Shown here: piece by piece, positions 22,840-33,619 of the stretch
Layout of the letters: every line of letters begins with the position of its first letter
Numbering within the stretch: position 1 is the first letter of the stretch
Origin: Brachionus rotundiformis
Taxonomy: Eukaryota; Rotifera; Eurotatoria; Ploima; Brachionidae
DNA length: 64,000 nucleotides
Reading direction: 5' to 3'
NCBI GenBank assembly: GCA_016802295.1
Contig: JAESIW010000203.1
Span: forward strand, 1,002,279-1,066,278
The notes under the pieces: generated by a model
Database searches by the model: none
What the model saw: the letters and a program-made list of their open reading frames with translations, nothing else
What the model was told of the DNA's origin: nothing
Made by a program: the position numbers and the translations under genes

Positions 22840-22852
22840 CACCCTCGCGGTG
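22840..22852 (+). other. LINE-tail hairpin CACCCTCGCGGTG (copy 1)
   Basis: CACC pairs with GGTG around CTCGC. It is followed by TTTACTGAATAA. The same block in the same orientation occurs at 57874-57886 with one change that keeps pairing as a G-U wobble. It is preceded by a T-rich, protein-free stretch typical of a retroelement 3' UTR. Confidence 0.5.
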
Positions 22853-22859
22853 TTTACTG

Positions 22860-23547
22860 AATAAGCATAAAATTTATCGAAAGACTTTTTACACTTAGAA
22901 GCTTTCACAAAATCATATTGTCTTTGTTTTATGGACTAATTTAAATAATTTACTAGAATCAAGACTGTTTACGGTCTAACCAAAAATTAAATTTTCCTTT
23001 TTTTGTTAGTTGATAACAAAAAAAATAAAATATTTTAAAGAGTATCATTATGTTTTTATAAAAAGTATAGCAGAATTTTTCCAATTATCCAAAGAAGGAA
23101 GACCAAAATATGTCTAAAAAATTAAATCTATTCGTTTTTAAATTCTATACTTAAATAATCTTTGAATATTAATATATAATGGGTAGTTTTAAAAATTTTA
23201 AATCTGAGTCAAATGTCAGGTTTTTTTTGTCACGAAAATAAGATGATGATTTGATGACCAAAGAAATGGTATTTAATAAATTTATTGGACCATTGAAAAC
23301 TATGGAAACCAAAAATAGAACAGGTTATCAAAAAAAATCTAATTCATTAATTTTTTATTTTTTTGTTTTAAATTTAAAAACTTCAATAATAAAAATTAAA
23401 TAAAAATTTTATAACATTGTTTTAATCAAAAGAATACAAAAAGGAATAAATCTATTTTACAATAGAGTTAATTATCTATAAATAGAAAATTTGGTTTAAA
23501 TATTTACCTTAATCAATAATTAATATATACTAAAAATGTACAAGCAC
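22860..23547. other. Intergenic AT-rich sequence
   Basis: No gene found. It forms the downstream flank of the first F-box gene, which is transcribed toward it. Confidence 0.5.
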
Positions 23548-24507
23548 CTAAATTGTAAGGTTGAACCTGACTGTTGAATTGGTAATCTTGACACCATGAT
23601 AACCAGCCCAGTATTGGGTATCTTTACCTCCATGATGAAACAATATGTAGCTTAAATTATCCGGATAATTTTCCAAAACATGATAGAACTTGTGCCATTT
23701 GCCATTATTGTACTGACTTATTATATGGTCAAACGAAATTGTGTATATCTTGGACAAATTTTCATCAAACAAACTGACCCTAATGTGATACTCGGCATCA
23801 CAATCGTGTCTTCCCGAGTAAAAATCAATTATCTCTATCTTTGGCTTGAGCTTTATGATAACATTGCGGTCAACGCCTTCTTTTATCAAGTCTATTATTT
23901 GGTACTTGGAACCCATAAAATGAGATGTGGCAAATTTGGTCAGCTGCTTGCTCTGGCCGTTGTGTATTGGCTGGGAGCCGTTGTTCTCTGTTTCGATCAA
24001 AAATCCATTTGACTCACTAGAATTGCGGGCTGACTTGAAAAGACTGACCTGAAAGGTGCTCAAATTGCTCATGTCCAGATGACCATTCTGGTTGTTTATT
24101 TCATAGTTAGAATTTTGCTCAAAGCAAAAATTGGGCTTGAACGCCCAGTGCTCAAATTGGTGCTCACCACAAGGATTTTTGATCAAATTTTTGGCATACG
24201 GGTTCCGGAAGTAAAGCTTTTTTGGCAAATAGCAATCATCTGAATTCAAGTATTTTATCAGCTCGATGTTGGCTTTGGAATCATAGAGCAACTTTTCTGT
24301 CCAAAATGAACTCGAATCAATCAGATTTTTCCACTTTTTGCATGCTAAACCAACCGATTGGCAAAGTTCTCTTGCAGGTAGGTTCAAAAATATCAATGTG
24401 AGGATCTCGTTTGGCAAATCGTTGATTACAATTGAATTTAAATTTTCATTTCTTATCTCTTTGATCTTGGCTTGCTGACTAAAGGCATTAATTAGTATTT
24501 GGAACAT
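23548..24507 (-). CDS. F-box protein with FBA domain (FBXO2/6/44-like)
   Basis: This 319-residue, single-exon protein would act as a substrate adaptor of an SCF (SKP1-CUL1-F-box) ubiquitin ligase. The F-box spans about 30-70 (DLPNEILTLIFLNLPARELC then CKKWKNLID). The FBA (F-box-associated) domain fills the C-terminal two thirds. It starts at YFRNPYAKNLIKNPCGE (about 99) and includes YSGRHDCDAEYHIRVSLFDE and a terminal GGKDTQYWAGYHGVKITNS block. FBA proteins of this class bind N-glycans of misfolded glycoproteins in vertebrates; whether this one does is an inference. The gene at 26285-27226 is a diverged paralogue in the same orientation. Length and layout are normal for the family. Confidence 0.9.
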   Translation of the reverse strand: MFQILINAFSQQAKIKEIRNENLNSIVINDLPNEILTLIFLNLPARELCQSVGLACKKWKNLIDSSSFWTEKLLYDSKANIELIKYLNSDDCYLPKKLYFRNPYAKNLIKNPCGEHQFEHWAFKPNFCFEQNSNYEINNQNGHLDMSNLSTFQVSLFKSARNSSESNGFLIETENNGSQPIHNGQSKQLTKFATSHFMGSKYQIIDLIKEGVDRNVIIKLKPKIEIIDFYSGRHDCDAEYHIRVSLFDENLSKIYTISFDHIISQYNNGKWHKFYHVLENYPDNLSYILFHHGGKDTQYWAGYHGVKITNSTVRFNLTI

Positions 24508-24514
24508 CTAATTA

Positions 24515-26280
24515 ATTTTATTAAAGAATTTAATTTTTTAAAATTTAAATATTTTGTTTTAAATGAATAGGCTTAATACAACTAGCCCACCATTATTTGC
24601 ATTAATTATTCCAAATTATTTTTAACAAAAAAACCTGCAAAATAAACCTTTAAAATAAATTCTAATATCTTTAGTATATGAATTATTTTTGACCGATAAA
24701 TATTCTTTCCATTTTTGTCTCGAAAGTTTATTTTATCTAAATTTAAGAAAATAAATGGCTGAATTTTCGACTAGATTGGTTGACTGGCTCTGATTAGTGT
24801 GATAATTAAATTTTTTTTTAGTTTAGTTAAAAAACTATATAAACTTTTGAAAATAAGAGAGTTTAAGTATTATTAAATGGTCACATATTGAACGAGTGAT
24901 AAGAGAGAAATTAAAAATTATGATCTAAGCTTTTATTATAAAAAAAAAAACAGTAGAAAAATTTTGTTGAAATTATTAATTAATTAGAATTTAAAATTTT
25001 TTTTGAAAAAAAATTTGGGAATTTTAATCATGTGGTACAATGGGTCAAAAAAGCATTTTTATTTTTTTATATTTTTATGTTTTTTAGATTCAATTTTAGT
25101 ATTTTTAACTAATTTCAAATAATTATGAACTAGTTTAATATATTTTAAAGTATGAGTAAATTATGCTTCAAATTTTGTATATTTTTAAATTGGATCAAAT
25201 TAAATTATTAAATTAGATAGATATGAATTTGCTTACAATCATATATTGTAATTTTAAATTAAACATCATAAAACAGATGATTGTATCACGAAAAAGCATC
25301 TTTTTCCTAAAATTTATACCACTTCTGTGGTACATACATGATTAATTTAGAATTGTTTAAATTAATTAAAGACTTGATATTTGTGGAGTTAAATATTTTA
25401 AATAATTGTTTCATTTATTTAAATTTTTCGTTTTTTGGTAAGAAATGATATATTCCAAAGATTAGTTGGTTTTGACCAGGACGCGTTGCCTACCTCTCCA
25501 AGGCATAGGTCATTATTTTAAGATCAATTTTTTATTATTAGGAATTTGTGGTTGTGGCAATTAGAAGAGAAGAGACTATTTAAAAAGTCATATCTAGTCA
25601 ATATTTTTTTCACCAAGCTAATCTATGAGCTTTGATCTGTAAAAGATTGACCAAGATAACTTAGACTGAATTCTTGAAAAAAAGATGACTTATCCATTTA
25701 CTTGGTACATGAAATATCTTCTATATAATAAAGTGGTCCTATCCTGAACGTGACCATTCATTTTAAAAAATATTAAAAAACGATATAATTTTTTTAAATG
25801 AGAGACAAAAATCTTAATTTTGAGATTCCTTTGAAACACACATATCCTTCCTAGTTAAAAGACACTTTAGATCAGATCGGATCGGATAGAACAATCAGAT
25901 CTATGCTAGAATTCCTTAGATCTATGAAAAAAAATTATAAAATTAATAATCAATAAGAGTACTGGATTAATATTTTGGTGAAAAGAAGCGTAAATCAGTG
26001 CCTTATAATAAACTAATTAGAATTATTTTTTAAAATAAATCCTAATAAATATCTTAGGAGGCACAATAATAAAATAGGGGACAGATTCACTATTTTCATG
26101 TGAATAAAAGCATAAAAATATTTTTAATTTCATTAATTGATAAATAGTTATTTTTAATGAATAAAAAAATCAAATATTTTGTAAATTTACAGAGAGTTTT
26201 ATTTAAAATTAATAAATTAGAAAAAAATATTAAATTATTATGAAAATTGTTTTATAAATAAAAAAGATTAAAAATAAAAA
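24515..26280. other. Intergenic between F-box paralogues
   Basis: AT-rich. It contains the inverted counterpart (25460-25700) of the repeat at 19410-19810, with GACCAGGACGCGTT near 25475. No gene recognised. Confidence 0.5.
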
Positions 26281-26284
26281 ACCT

Positions 26285-27226
26285 TTAGTCGAAGACTAAT
26301 TTTATGGATGAATTGGTTAATTTTATACCATAATGTCCAGCCCAGAATTGAGTATCTTTACCTGAATGTTCAAATAAAATATATCTCAAACTATCCTCAT
26401 AGTTTTCGATCACTTGTTTAAACTCGTTCCATGTGGGCGAAGACCACTGCGGAAACACCTTATCATATCCAATAGAGTCAATTATATTATACTTTTCATC
26501 AAAAAGCATCACTCTAAGATGGTATTCTGAACCACAGTCATGTCTAGGTGCATACCAATCAGATACTTCTATTTTTGGTCTGAGTTTTTTCAACATTTTC
26601 TCATCAATACCCTCCGCATACAAGTCAATCAATTGATATTTGGTACAATTATAATAAGTTGTTGCATAATTTCGCAATGGTTTACCATCTAAATCATAGG
26701 CAGGCGTGCTCAAATAGTCATCTGGCTCTATCTTAAATCCATTTTGTTCCTGAATTTTTTTGCTATTCCGGCACTGTTTTTTCAAATATTCATTGCCATA
26801 ATAGTCGTAAAATTTGTTTAAGCGAGAGTGCTGAATTGCCAAAAGTGATCTATTGTCCCAAAAATCGTAACCAACTTCAGCACAGGGATTTTTGATCAAA
26901 TTTTTGACAAAAGGATTTCTAAAATAGAGACGTTTCGGATCCAGACAATCCGAGTGGGCCAAGTATTTAAGCAGATTTGAGCTCGCTTTGGACTCATGAA
27001 GGATTTTATTGACCCAAAATGGACTCGAGTCAATTATTTTCTTCCATTTCTTGCATGTCAAAATCACATTCTTGCAAAGTACATCACCAGGTATGTTGAT
27101 AAAAATCAGACCAAGGATTTCATTTGGCAGTTGGTCAATTGTCAAGCAGTCTTGTGCAGTCTCTTGATTATCTGGTTCGATTTTTTCTTGTTTGGCACTA
27201 AATATCCTTCGAAATGTCGAAAGCAT
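26285..27226 (-). CDS. F-box protein with FBA domain, paralogue of 23548-24507
   Basis: The protein is 313 residues in one exon. The F-box is at about 32-72 (QLPNEILGLIFINIPGDVLC and CKKWKKIID), followed by the FBA domain with YFRNPFVKNLIKNPCAE, DWYAPRHDCGSEYHLRVMLF and GKDTQFWAGHYGIKLTNSS. It shares gene orientation, length and most motif positions with the neighbour 1.8 kb downstream, so the pair arose by tandem duplication. Divergence in the linker after the F-box (rich in N/Y here, in S/N there) is high, so the duplication is not recent. The expected role is an SCF ubiquitin-ligase substrate adaptor, with substrate unknown. Confidence 0.9.
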   Translation of the reverse strand: MLSTFRRIFSAKQEKIEPDNQETAQDCLTIDQLPNEILGLIFINIPGDVLCKNVILTCKKWKKIIDSSPFWVNKILHESKASSNLLKYLAHSDCLDPKRLYFRNPFVKNLIKNPCAEVGYDFWDNRSLLAIQHSRLNKFYDYYGNEYLKKQCRNSKKIQEQNGFKIEPDDYLSTPAYDLDGKPLRNYATTYYNCTKYQLIDLYAEGIDEKMLKKLRPKIEVSDWYAPRHDCGSEYHLRVMLFDEKYNIIDSIGYDKVFPQWSSPTWNEFKQVIENYEDSLRYILFEHSGKDTQFWAGHYGIKLTNSSIKLVFD

Positions 27227-27229
27227 TTG

Positions 27230-27890
27230 CTTAATTATGCAATTTAATAAAATAATTTAAATATTTAATTAGAATTTATGTTAAATTAAAAAAAAATTAG
27301 TAATTTTTGTATGAATTATTATTATAAAGTATACTATGGAAATAACTAATATAAGTTTAGTTTTTTGATCAAATATTTAATATTCATTTTTAAATACAAC
27401 ACTTAATAAAAAAATTCAAATAACTATACATTTTCCAATCAAATAAGTATTAAATGAATTATTACTTTTTTAGTGTTAATTTCATAATTAATTAATTAAA
27501 ATATTAACACCAGTTACTAAAAATTATTTTTTAAAAATAGAGAAAATTTATTAATCATTAAGATCTTTATTATTCTATTTTATTATTAGAATATTCTGAT
27601 AATCCATTGAAAATATAACTCTTCTGAATCTGCCCAAAGCAGCTTGGAAACTAGACTTGAATTTTATTTCAAATATAAAAAGCTATCCACGAGTTCCTTT
27701 CTAATTCAATGTCGATAGGCGCTTGCATTGTACAGCATTTTACTTTCTAAAAGTTCAGGGTACCAACATGAACCATCTGAACATGGTACTAAGATGATAG
27801 TAGTATTATATCAGCTGTAGGGCTGGTCGTATCCCAAGAAGTAGTGTCAGTAAACGCCCTGCTACGGCAGTCTATTACACTGTTGTTTGA
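27230..27890. other. Upstream flank of F-box gene
   Basis: AT-rich up to about 27600, then a more mixed stretch probably belonging to the LINE fragment that follows. No gene recognised. Confidence 0.45.
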
Positions 27891-27894
27891 TCTC

Positions 27895-28245
27895 TTTTTG
27901 ATTTATATAAATTAAGATTAAATAGATAACTGTCAGTTTAAATTGAGCAATTTATCTAAGCTTTTTTTAAAAGTATTTGTATCGGCTATTTTTCTTGTTG
28001 CCTAATCAAGTAAATTCCAATACCCGGCAGTTCGGTTGGTAAAAAAATGATACCTGGCGTCACAGTTTTTTATAAGCTTCCTGTTCAGTTTAAATTTTCC
28101 ACGTCTGGTACGACCTGCTGGGCAGTCTAGAGCATTTGAAGCAAGAGATTGGCAGCCATTTATTATCTCAAATTGAAGTTGTATCTAGGAACAGTGACAG
28201 TATTGTTTGGTTAATTCTATTAAGCCATTCCAACTATGTGTAGGA
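27895..28245 (-). pseudogene. CR1-like LINE C-terminal fragment
   Basis: The minus strand reads FEIINGCQSLASNALDCPAG, then RRGKFKLNRKLIKNCDARYH and FFTNRTAGYWNLLD with a stop, then TNTFKKSLDKLLNL. This is the FFTNRVVNxWNxLP-type end of CR1 ORF2, with a stop where Leu-Pro usually sits. A short DLGVII piece on the same strand near 28385 may be part of the same decayed copy. Confidence 0.65.
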
Positions 28246-28454
28246 GATGGAAAATTGTGGTGTAAATAGTTTAATCAATAAAATAAGAATAATAAAAGTA
28301 AATAAAAAAGTGTTAGATAGAATAATAAATTTAATATGAGTATAAAGTTAATAAAAGGCTGATTTATATGTTCGCTTATATTATGACTCCTAGATCCTTC
28401 TGTCCATAAGTCTCTAAGACTTTTTGTCTATTCAAAAAGAGAGCTTTCGGTCTT

Positions 28455-28691
28455 TGGATCGTGACTCTCCAAAATGAAGATGATGTGTCAATCAATTGGA
28501 AACAAGGTGAATGCACCTGCCCAACCTTTTTCAAGCAATACATGTGCCAACATTTAGTCGGTCTTGCAATCAGATTAAAATATGCCAAACCACCAGCAGC
28601 AGCAAAAGATGTACTGATTAGTGAAAAACGCAAAAGAGGAAGACTAAATAAGTCAACAAAAGCTTTATTAATTGATCAAAAATTTTTTTAA
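28455..28691 (+). pseudogene. MULE transposase C-terminus with SWIM zinc finger
   Basis: The plus strand reads NWKQGECTCPTFFKQYMCQH, giving C-x-C-x8-C-x-H, the SWIM zinc finger found at the C-terminus of Mutator-like (MULE) transposases, followed by a KRGRLNKST basic tail. The finger spacing is identical to that of the minus-strand remnant at 53768-54110. No catalytic domain is present upstream, so it is a fragment, although the possibility that it is an exon of a captured gene is not excluded. Confidence 0.65.
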
Positions 28692-28699
28692 ATACTTTA

Positions 28700-29143
28700 C
28701 AAAATATAATATACTGAACGAATATTTAAAATATACTAATAATTTTTAAATAATTTACTGATCTTATATATTGAATACTGGTCAATATAATTAAGAAATA
28801 CTGATCAAAATTTTTAGTATACTAATCAATTAATATAAAGTCTTTGATGAAAAATTAAAGATTTTATTTTTAAAATTTTTTATGATTCAATTGAATTTTA
28901 ATTAAAGTTGAAAAATTGACGTTGCTCAACTTTTTGAAAATTTTGATTTTCTTTACTAATAAAAAATTAAAGAAAAATAAATAAGTTAACCAGGTATTTG
29001 AACTAATGTCGATTCATATTTAGATTTTGTTCTAGTGTTTCTTGGTAACGGCAATCATGTTGCCACTCTAGAATTCGAATAAATACTTTTGACTCTAACA
29101 ATATAAACTTCATTTTTACTCAAAACTTAAATAAAATTCCAAT
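28700..29143. other. Upstream flank of scramblase gene
   Basis: AT-rich with recurring ACTGATCAATATA-like words. No gene recognised. Confidence 0.45.
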
Positions 29144-30388
29144 ATGACGGATGAAGTACCATCGACGAATAATAATCGTAAGATTTATTACCAAGGAAAA
29201 AAATAAATTAAATCTTATAAATAGCTTCCACTTGGATGAAACGGTAGCTAAGATAAAAAGAGAAAAAAATTCCTAATTAATTAAAAATTTAGACCTGACC
29301 CAATAGCAGGTTGTCCACCTGGCCTTGAATACCTAACTCAACTTGATTGTCTACTTTTGAGCCAAAAAGTTTCCAAACTTGAAAGTGATTTTCCTCAATT
29401 AGTTTTTTAAAATTTTAATCTGGAAAAAAGTGTTTACGGCTTGGGAAAGAAATAACAAGTATGCAATCAAAAATAGCCAAGGAAACCAAATTTATTTTGC
29501 AGCAGAAGGTGCTTTTAATAAAAAAAGATAGTTAAATATTCACCTTCTTTAAATAATTAAACAGAAACAAGTAGTTGTATGAGAAATTGTTGTGAAGCTC
29601 AGAGAGGATTTCAGATATTCATTATGGACAATTCCAATCAGGTATAAATAAATGACAAAATTTTAATTCATTTTTGATAATGTAATATGCAGAAAGTGAT
29701 GAAAGTGAGCAGGGACTTGAAGATTTGTGCAGGATCTCCGTGGTGTGCTGGTTGCTGTGACTGTTGTGCTCATGAAGTAACAATTGAAGCTCCAGTTGGA
29801 ACAGTGGTTGGCTATGTGAAGCAAAGGTATATAATTTTATTCACCAGTGGTAAAGAAATAATTTTTTTCCAAGAGGAGCTTTTGGGAAGTCTCCATACGA
29901 CATTCTGGATGAAAATCAAGAGCCAGTTTTGAGAGTAAAAGGACCTCGGTGCATTTTCGATGGTAAAATAACTCGAAATTAAAATTCATTTATTTTTATT
30001 TTCACAATTTTAGGTCCCTTTTGTCCATGCGATAATGAATTTAAGGTATTTTTTATAAAAATACTCGACTAGAGGCAAAATTTTTATTAAAGATATTAAC
30101 TATGGATGGAGAAACTCAAGTTGGAAGCTTGAGTAAAGATTATGCTGGTTTTGCCAAAGAAATGTTTTCTGAAGCAGATAATTTTTCAATAAAATGTAAA
30201 ATTGAATTTAAAATTTAAAATTAAATAGCTATTCTTTTTTTTGTATTAGTTCCCAATGATTTGTCAGTAAAAACTAAGGCTTCACTAATCGGAGCACTAT
30301 TTTTGATTGTAAATTATTTACTGTTTTTATCTTTTAACTTTATGATTTTAAATTTAAGGATTTCACATATTTTGAGAAAAAAGATTGA
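29144..30388 (+). CDS. Phospholipid scramblase, 11 exons
   Basis: I rebuilt this gene from splice signals and frame. Exons: 29144-29177, 29225-29243, 29293-29384, 29431-29508, 29565-29641, 29693-29826, 29874-29962, 30014-30045, 30093-30195, 30250-30308, 30359-30388. All introns are GT-AG and mostly 46-61 bp. The 248-residue product follows the family order: CPPGLEYLTQLD, FTAWERNNKYAIKNSQGNQI then YFAAE, the Cys-rich CAGSPWCAGCCDCC (a likely palmitoylation cluster), EVTIEAPVGTVVGYVKQ, SLSKDYAGFAKEMFSEADNF, then SLIGALFLIDFTYFEKKD, the terminal calcium-binding/membrane segment. Scramblases move phospholipids between leaflets of the plasma membrane. The Pro-rich N-terminal extension of vertebrate PLSCR1 is nearly absent. 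Exon 2 is a 19-base microexon supplying TWMKR. AATAAA lies at about 30454. Confidence 0.93.
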
Positions 30389-30639
30389 TAAATGTGTGAA
30401 AATATGATAAAAAGAATCAAAATGTGATTGCTTATTTTTATAGATAATTTTTCAATAAAAAATTTTAAACTATTTATTTAAAACTTAATGTTCTTTCTAT
30501 TCTAAATTTTTTTAATCAAAAAAAAATTCTTATTGCCAAGCCAACTATTAATTGTGTGACATAGGCAAGAATTAAATTAAACAAAAGTATAGTAGTAGTA
30601 TTAAAATCAAAGAAATAGAAATGACAATTTTAAGGAAAA

Positions 30640-31175
30640 TATTCGTCAATATAACCCTTTGCTTTGGATGACAGCAGTGAAGTCTAATTTGATTTGTTTT
30701 TGATTGGCCAAGTCAGAGTCCTGAGCTGAATCCTATTGAAAATTTATGGTTCGAGCTCATAAAGTAAAAAAATAAGCAAGAAAACACAAAAAAATCAAAA
30801 ATTCTTGAAGTGATGAAGCAGTGCTGGCAAATGATAGCTCCTGAGTATTGTAATAAGCTAGTTGAGTCAATGCCAATTAGAATGGATAAGCTAGTTAAAA
30901 ATAAAGGCTATTGGATTAATTATTAACTTTTTTTATTTTTATTATAAAAATAAAATCATATAACACAAGTGTGAAAATAATTTTGTCTACTTATATTTTT
31001 AATTCTTTGAAATATTAGTAAAATTATTTTCACTCATTGCAAAAATTTTTACATCATTAAATAGACAATTGAACATAGACATAAAATATATATTTGGTTT
31101 TTTGATAAAGGTTCAAGTCAATTATAGAATCTTGATGAACATAGTGTGAAAATACTTTTGTCTTTAACTGTGGGT
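30640..31175 (+). mobile_element. Tc1-like transposase C-terminus and 3' end
   Basis: The plus strand reads DWPSQSPELNPIENLWFELI, the third catalytic block with the NPIE glutamate, then WQMIAPEYCNKLVESMPIRM and KNKGYWINY with a stop at about 30925. GTGTGAAAATAATTTTGTCT occurs at about 30975 and GTGTGAAAATACTTTTGTCT at about 31141. The second is followed by TTAACTGTG, resembling a Tc1 3' terminal repeat. The 5' part and catalytic D-D blocks are missing. Confidence 0.7.
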
Positions 31176-31179
31176 TTAG

Positions 31180-31990
31180 GGTTTGGTATCAAGCATATTT
31201 ATCACAGCGTGATTTGTTTTGAAAATACAATTTGAAGTTTCCTGACCTTTGGAACGATCTTAACACCTAATAAATTCCCTATTCTTGGCTTATCGTGATG
31301 AAAAAAAAGAAAATTCGAATTTGTGCGTCTTACCAAAATTTTTAAAAAATTTTTAGTTTTTTAATCGGTAATTTCTTCGTTCCCACTTAACCAATTTTCT
31401 TATAAATTAATGAGAATATTGTGTGGAAAGTTTAGTATCTGAACTTGTTAGTGGAGCCTTTAGCAAGATCCTCAGTCCTTACACTAACAGAATCCTGTAC
31501 AGAAAATCAAGGGTCTAGTTGCATGCGAAAGCATTGCAAGTGCTAATTCTAGATACAAAAACATGGACTACAATGATAGCAAAACGATTCAAAAGTGACT
31601 TCTCAAATAAAATAAGTCCATTATTTGGTAATTTTTTTAATTTTATTTAAAACTCAAGATTTTTCTGAAAATCTGATAATTTATGTTCTGTATATATTTT
31701 TTATTTATAATAGTTAAGTCTTGGGTTTAGACTTTAGGGATTTAACCCAAAAATAAGTAAAACTATTTATTTTAGTTAAAAGTTTATTTAATGGAATCCG
31801 AAATTAAAACAAAAAGATGGTGTTTTTTTTAGTAGCTAAAACGTGTGTACTAGTTGCAGTCAATCTTAGAACATGCAACTCTAAGTTGCATTTAGAGACA
31901 TGTCAAGACTTCGGTCTTGACATAGGCTCCAGCCTTCCAATTGTTGGCACCACTAATAAAACCACTAAAAACAAAACAAAACAATAGGAG
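31180..31990. other. Undefined sequence, possible LINE scrap
   Basis: Near 31440-31620 the plus strand reads AFSKILSPYTNRILYRKSRV, then a stop and more broken frame. This may be reverse transcriptase debris, but I cannot place it. Nothing else is recognised. Confidence 0.35.
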
Positions 31991-31994
31991 ATAA

Positions 31995-32215
31995 GACATA
32001 TTTACACTAGTTGTAATGAATTATGTGGTAATAGTTGTGGGCCAACTGCGCACGACAAACTGGGCAACGCTCTCGAACATCTCGATCGGAGTTGCGGACC
32101 TACCCGAACATACAATCCAGGGTCAGGTCTAAATAGGGACAGTTCTCGAACTGCTTAAGGCACACTGGGCATGGTCCTCCACTGAAACGATGCTTGTTAT
32201 AAAGTGTCAAATAAA
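31995..32215 (-). pseudogene. RING-like Cys-pair fragment, GC-rich
   Basis: The minus strand reads GGPCPVCLKQFENCPYLDLT, then LDCMFG, a stop, then VRNSDRDVRERCPVCRAQLA. The two CPVC pairs match the first and last metal-binding pairs of a RING finger, but the central C-x-H-x-x-C ligands are missing where the stop occurs. GC content is visibly higher than in the flanks, as in the conserved exons of this window. It is probably a broken E3-ligase relic. The plus strand is also partly open, so the strand is not certain. Confidence 0.3.
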
Positions 32216-32224
32216 AAAGCTTGC

Positions 32225-32325
32225 AATACGCGACTGATTCATTAAATCAACCAAAAGGTTCAAAAGAAACAATTCATTCGGTGCAATGTCCGAATTGTGG
32301 AAATTATTTAGAAATGGGAAAAGGT
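32225..32325 (+). other. Possible zinc-ribbon exon
   Basis: A plus-strand frame reads ATDSLNQPKGSKETIHSVQC then PNCGNYLEMGK, followed by GTCTGAAATT that could be a donor site. A lone C-x-x-C pair like this could be half of a zinc ribbon. No matching exon was found, so this is a weak call. Confidence 0.25.
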
Positions 32326-32329
32326 CTGA

Positions 32330-32967
32330 AATTAAATATTTCAAAAAGACGCTTATTATTTAAATTTGTCACTTAAAAAAAGGTCAAATAACATAATAAA
32401 ATAATGTAATAATTTAATTATTAATTTCATTTAGCACCAATTCTGGCGATGTAGTAAAATTGTAAAATTTAAAGGAAAAATTATAATAGAACCACATCTT
32501 TATAGTAAAACTTAAATGAATAACTAATAACGTCTCACACCTCTATTTAATGAAAATCTTTTTAATTATCACTTAACTTGAAACTTTTTAACTCTTATAT
32601 CATCTTAAAACAATATTCGTTTTAAATTAAATTAAAAGTTGTGTTTGAAAAATTTTGCCAATTTTGTTAATTTATCAAATTATTTTTTATGTTAGATTTA
32701 AAAAAAGATGAAATTCGCTCAAAAAACTCCTTGATCAATTAAATAAAGAACAATATGTCTTTTTTTTTTGAAGTCCCCATTGGTTCTATCCATAACTGTT
32801 TGAATAGCTCTCTGTTTTATAAATTATATAAGATTGTTCATATTTATAAGTTTATGTATATAAAATCAAGAGAGTTTAAAGATTTTTTAAGTTTATAATT
32901 TTAAATTAGAAAAAAGCTTTTATTTGTATTTTAAGAAAAGATTTACAAAAAAAAATAAAAATTAAAA
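32330..32967. other. Downstream flank of TAF9
   Basis: AT-rich without recognisable features. Confidence 0.45.
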
Positions 32968-33617
32968 TTAAATGTCGTAGTCTTCTTCATCTTCTCTAGG
33001 CCTTTTGATTGGAATCGAGCTCAGACTAGTTTCGATTCGTTGTGCAATTGCTGGCTGAATTACTGAGACATTTTGTCTTTGAACTGGAACATTTTCCACA
33101 GGCTGAAGCTGAGGCTTTAAGTTAAAAGATAAATTTTGGCATCTGGGAAATAATGGTTTAAGAATACTTGTTGAGTTTTGAGGAAGAAATTTTGAGCATG
33201 AAGACAAAATCTGTCCGGTGGCAAGCGTATACCAGAATGATCTTTAATTGGCGGTAGAGGATTTTTGTTTTTATTTTTGCTCAATTCGATCAAAAGGTCC
33301 CTAGGTGGAGTTGTTGTGAATGAGAAATCTACTTTGGATCTAATGGCCATTTTGATGTCTTCGGAGTCGATTGATTTTTTGCCAGCGTGTGTGGAAAACG
33401 CTTTGGCGTCGTCCAACAATGTTGTTGTATATCGATAGGAAAATTCCAAAAGCTGACTGATTACCCTTGGCTCAAAATCTTCGATTCCCATATCTTTAAG
33501 AACAGATATCATCGATTGGGCATCTTTAGATTGGTAAAGAACATTATGGTCAGCTTTACCACCTGATGAATTTTGATGAGAACTGCCATGGTGGCTAGTT
33601 GAACCACCATAATTCAT
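32968..33617 (-). CDS. TAF9: Transcription initiation factor TFIID subunit 9 (TAF9), two exons
   Basis: Exon 1 is 33168-33617 and exon 2 is 32968-33114, joined across a 53-bp GT-AG intron in phase 0, giving 198 residues. TAF9 is a histone-fold subunit of TFIID and SAGA that pairs with TAF6. The histone fold covers about residues 28-97 (QSMISVLKDMGIEDFEPRVI, LLEFSYRYTTTLLDDAKAFS, SIDSEDIKMAI). The conserved linker follows with PPIKDHSGIRLPPDRFCL (122-139). The Ser/His/Gly-rich N-terminus is unusual in length. The C-terminus ends in an acidic PREDEEDYDI. Both exons are separately open in other frames past the junction, which is why the splice is needed. The start is the only ATG before the fold. 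Confidence 0.92.
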
Positions 33618-33619
33618 AT

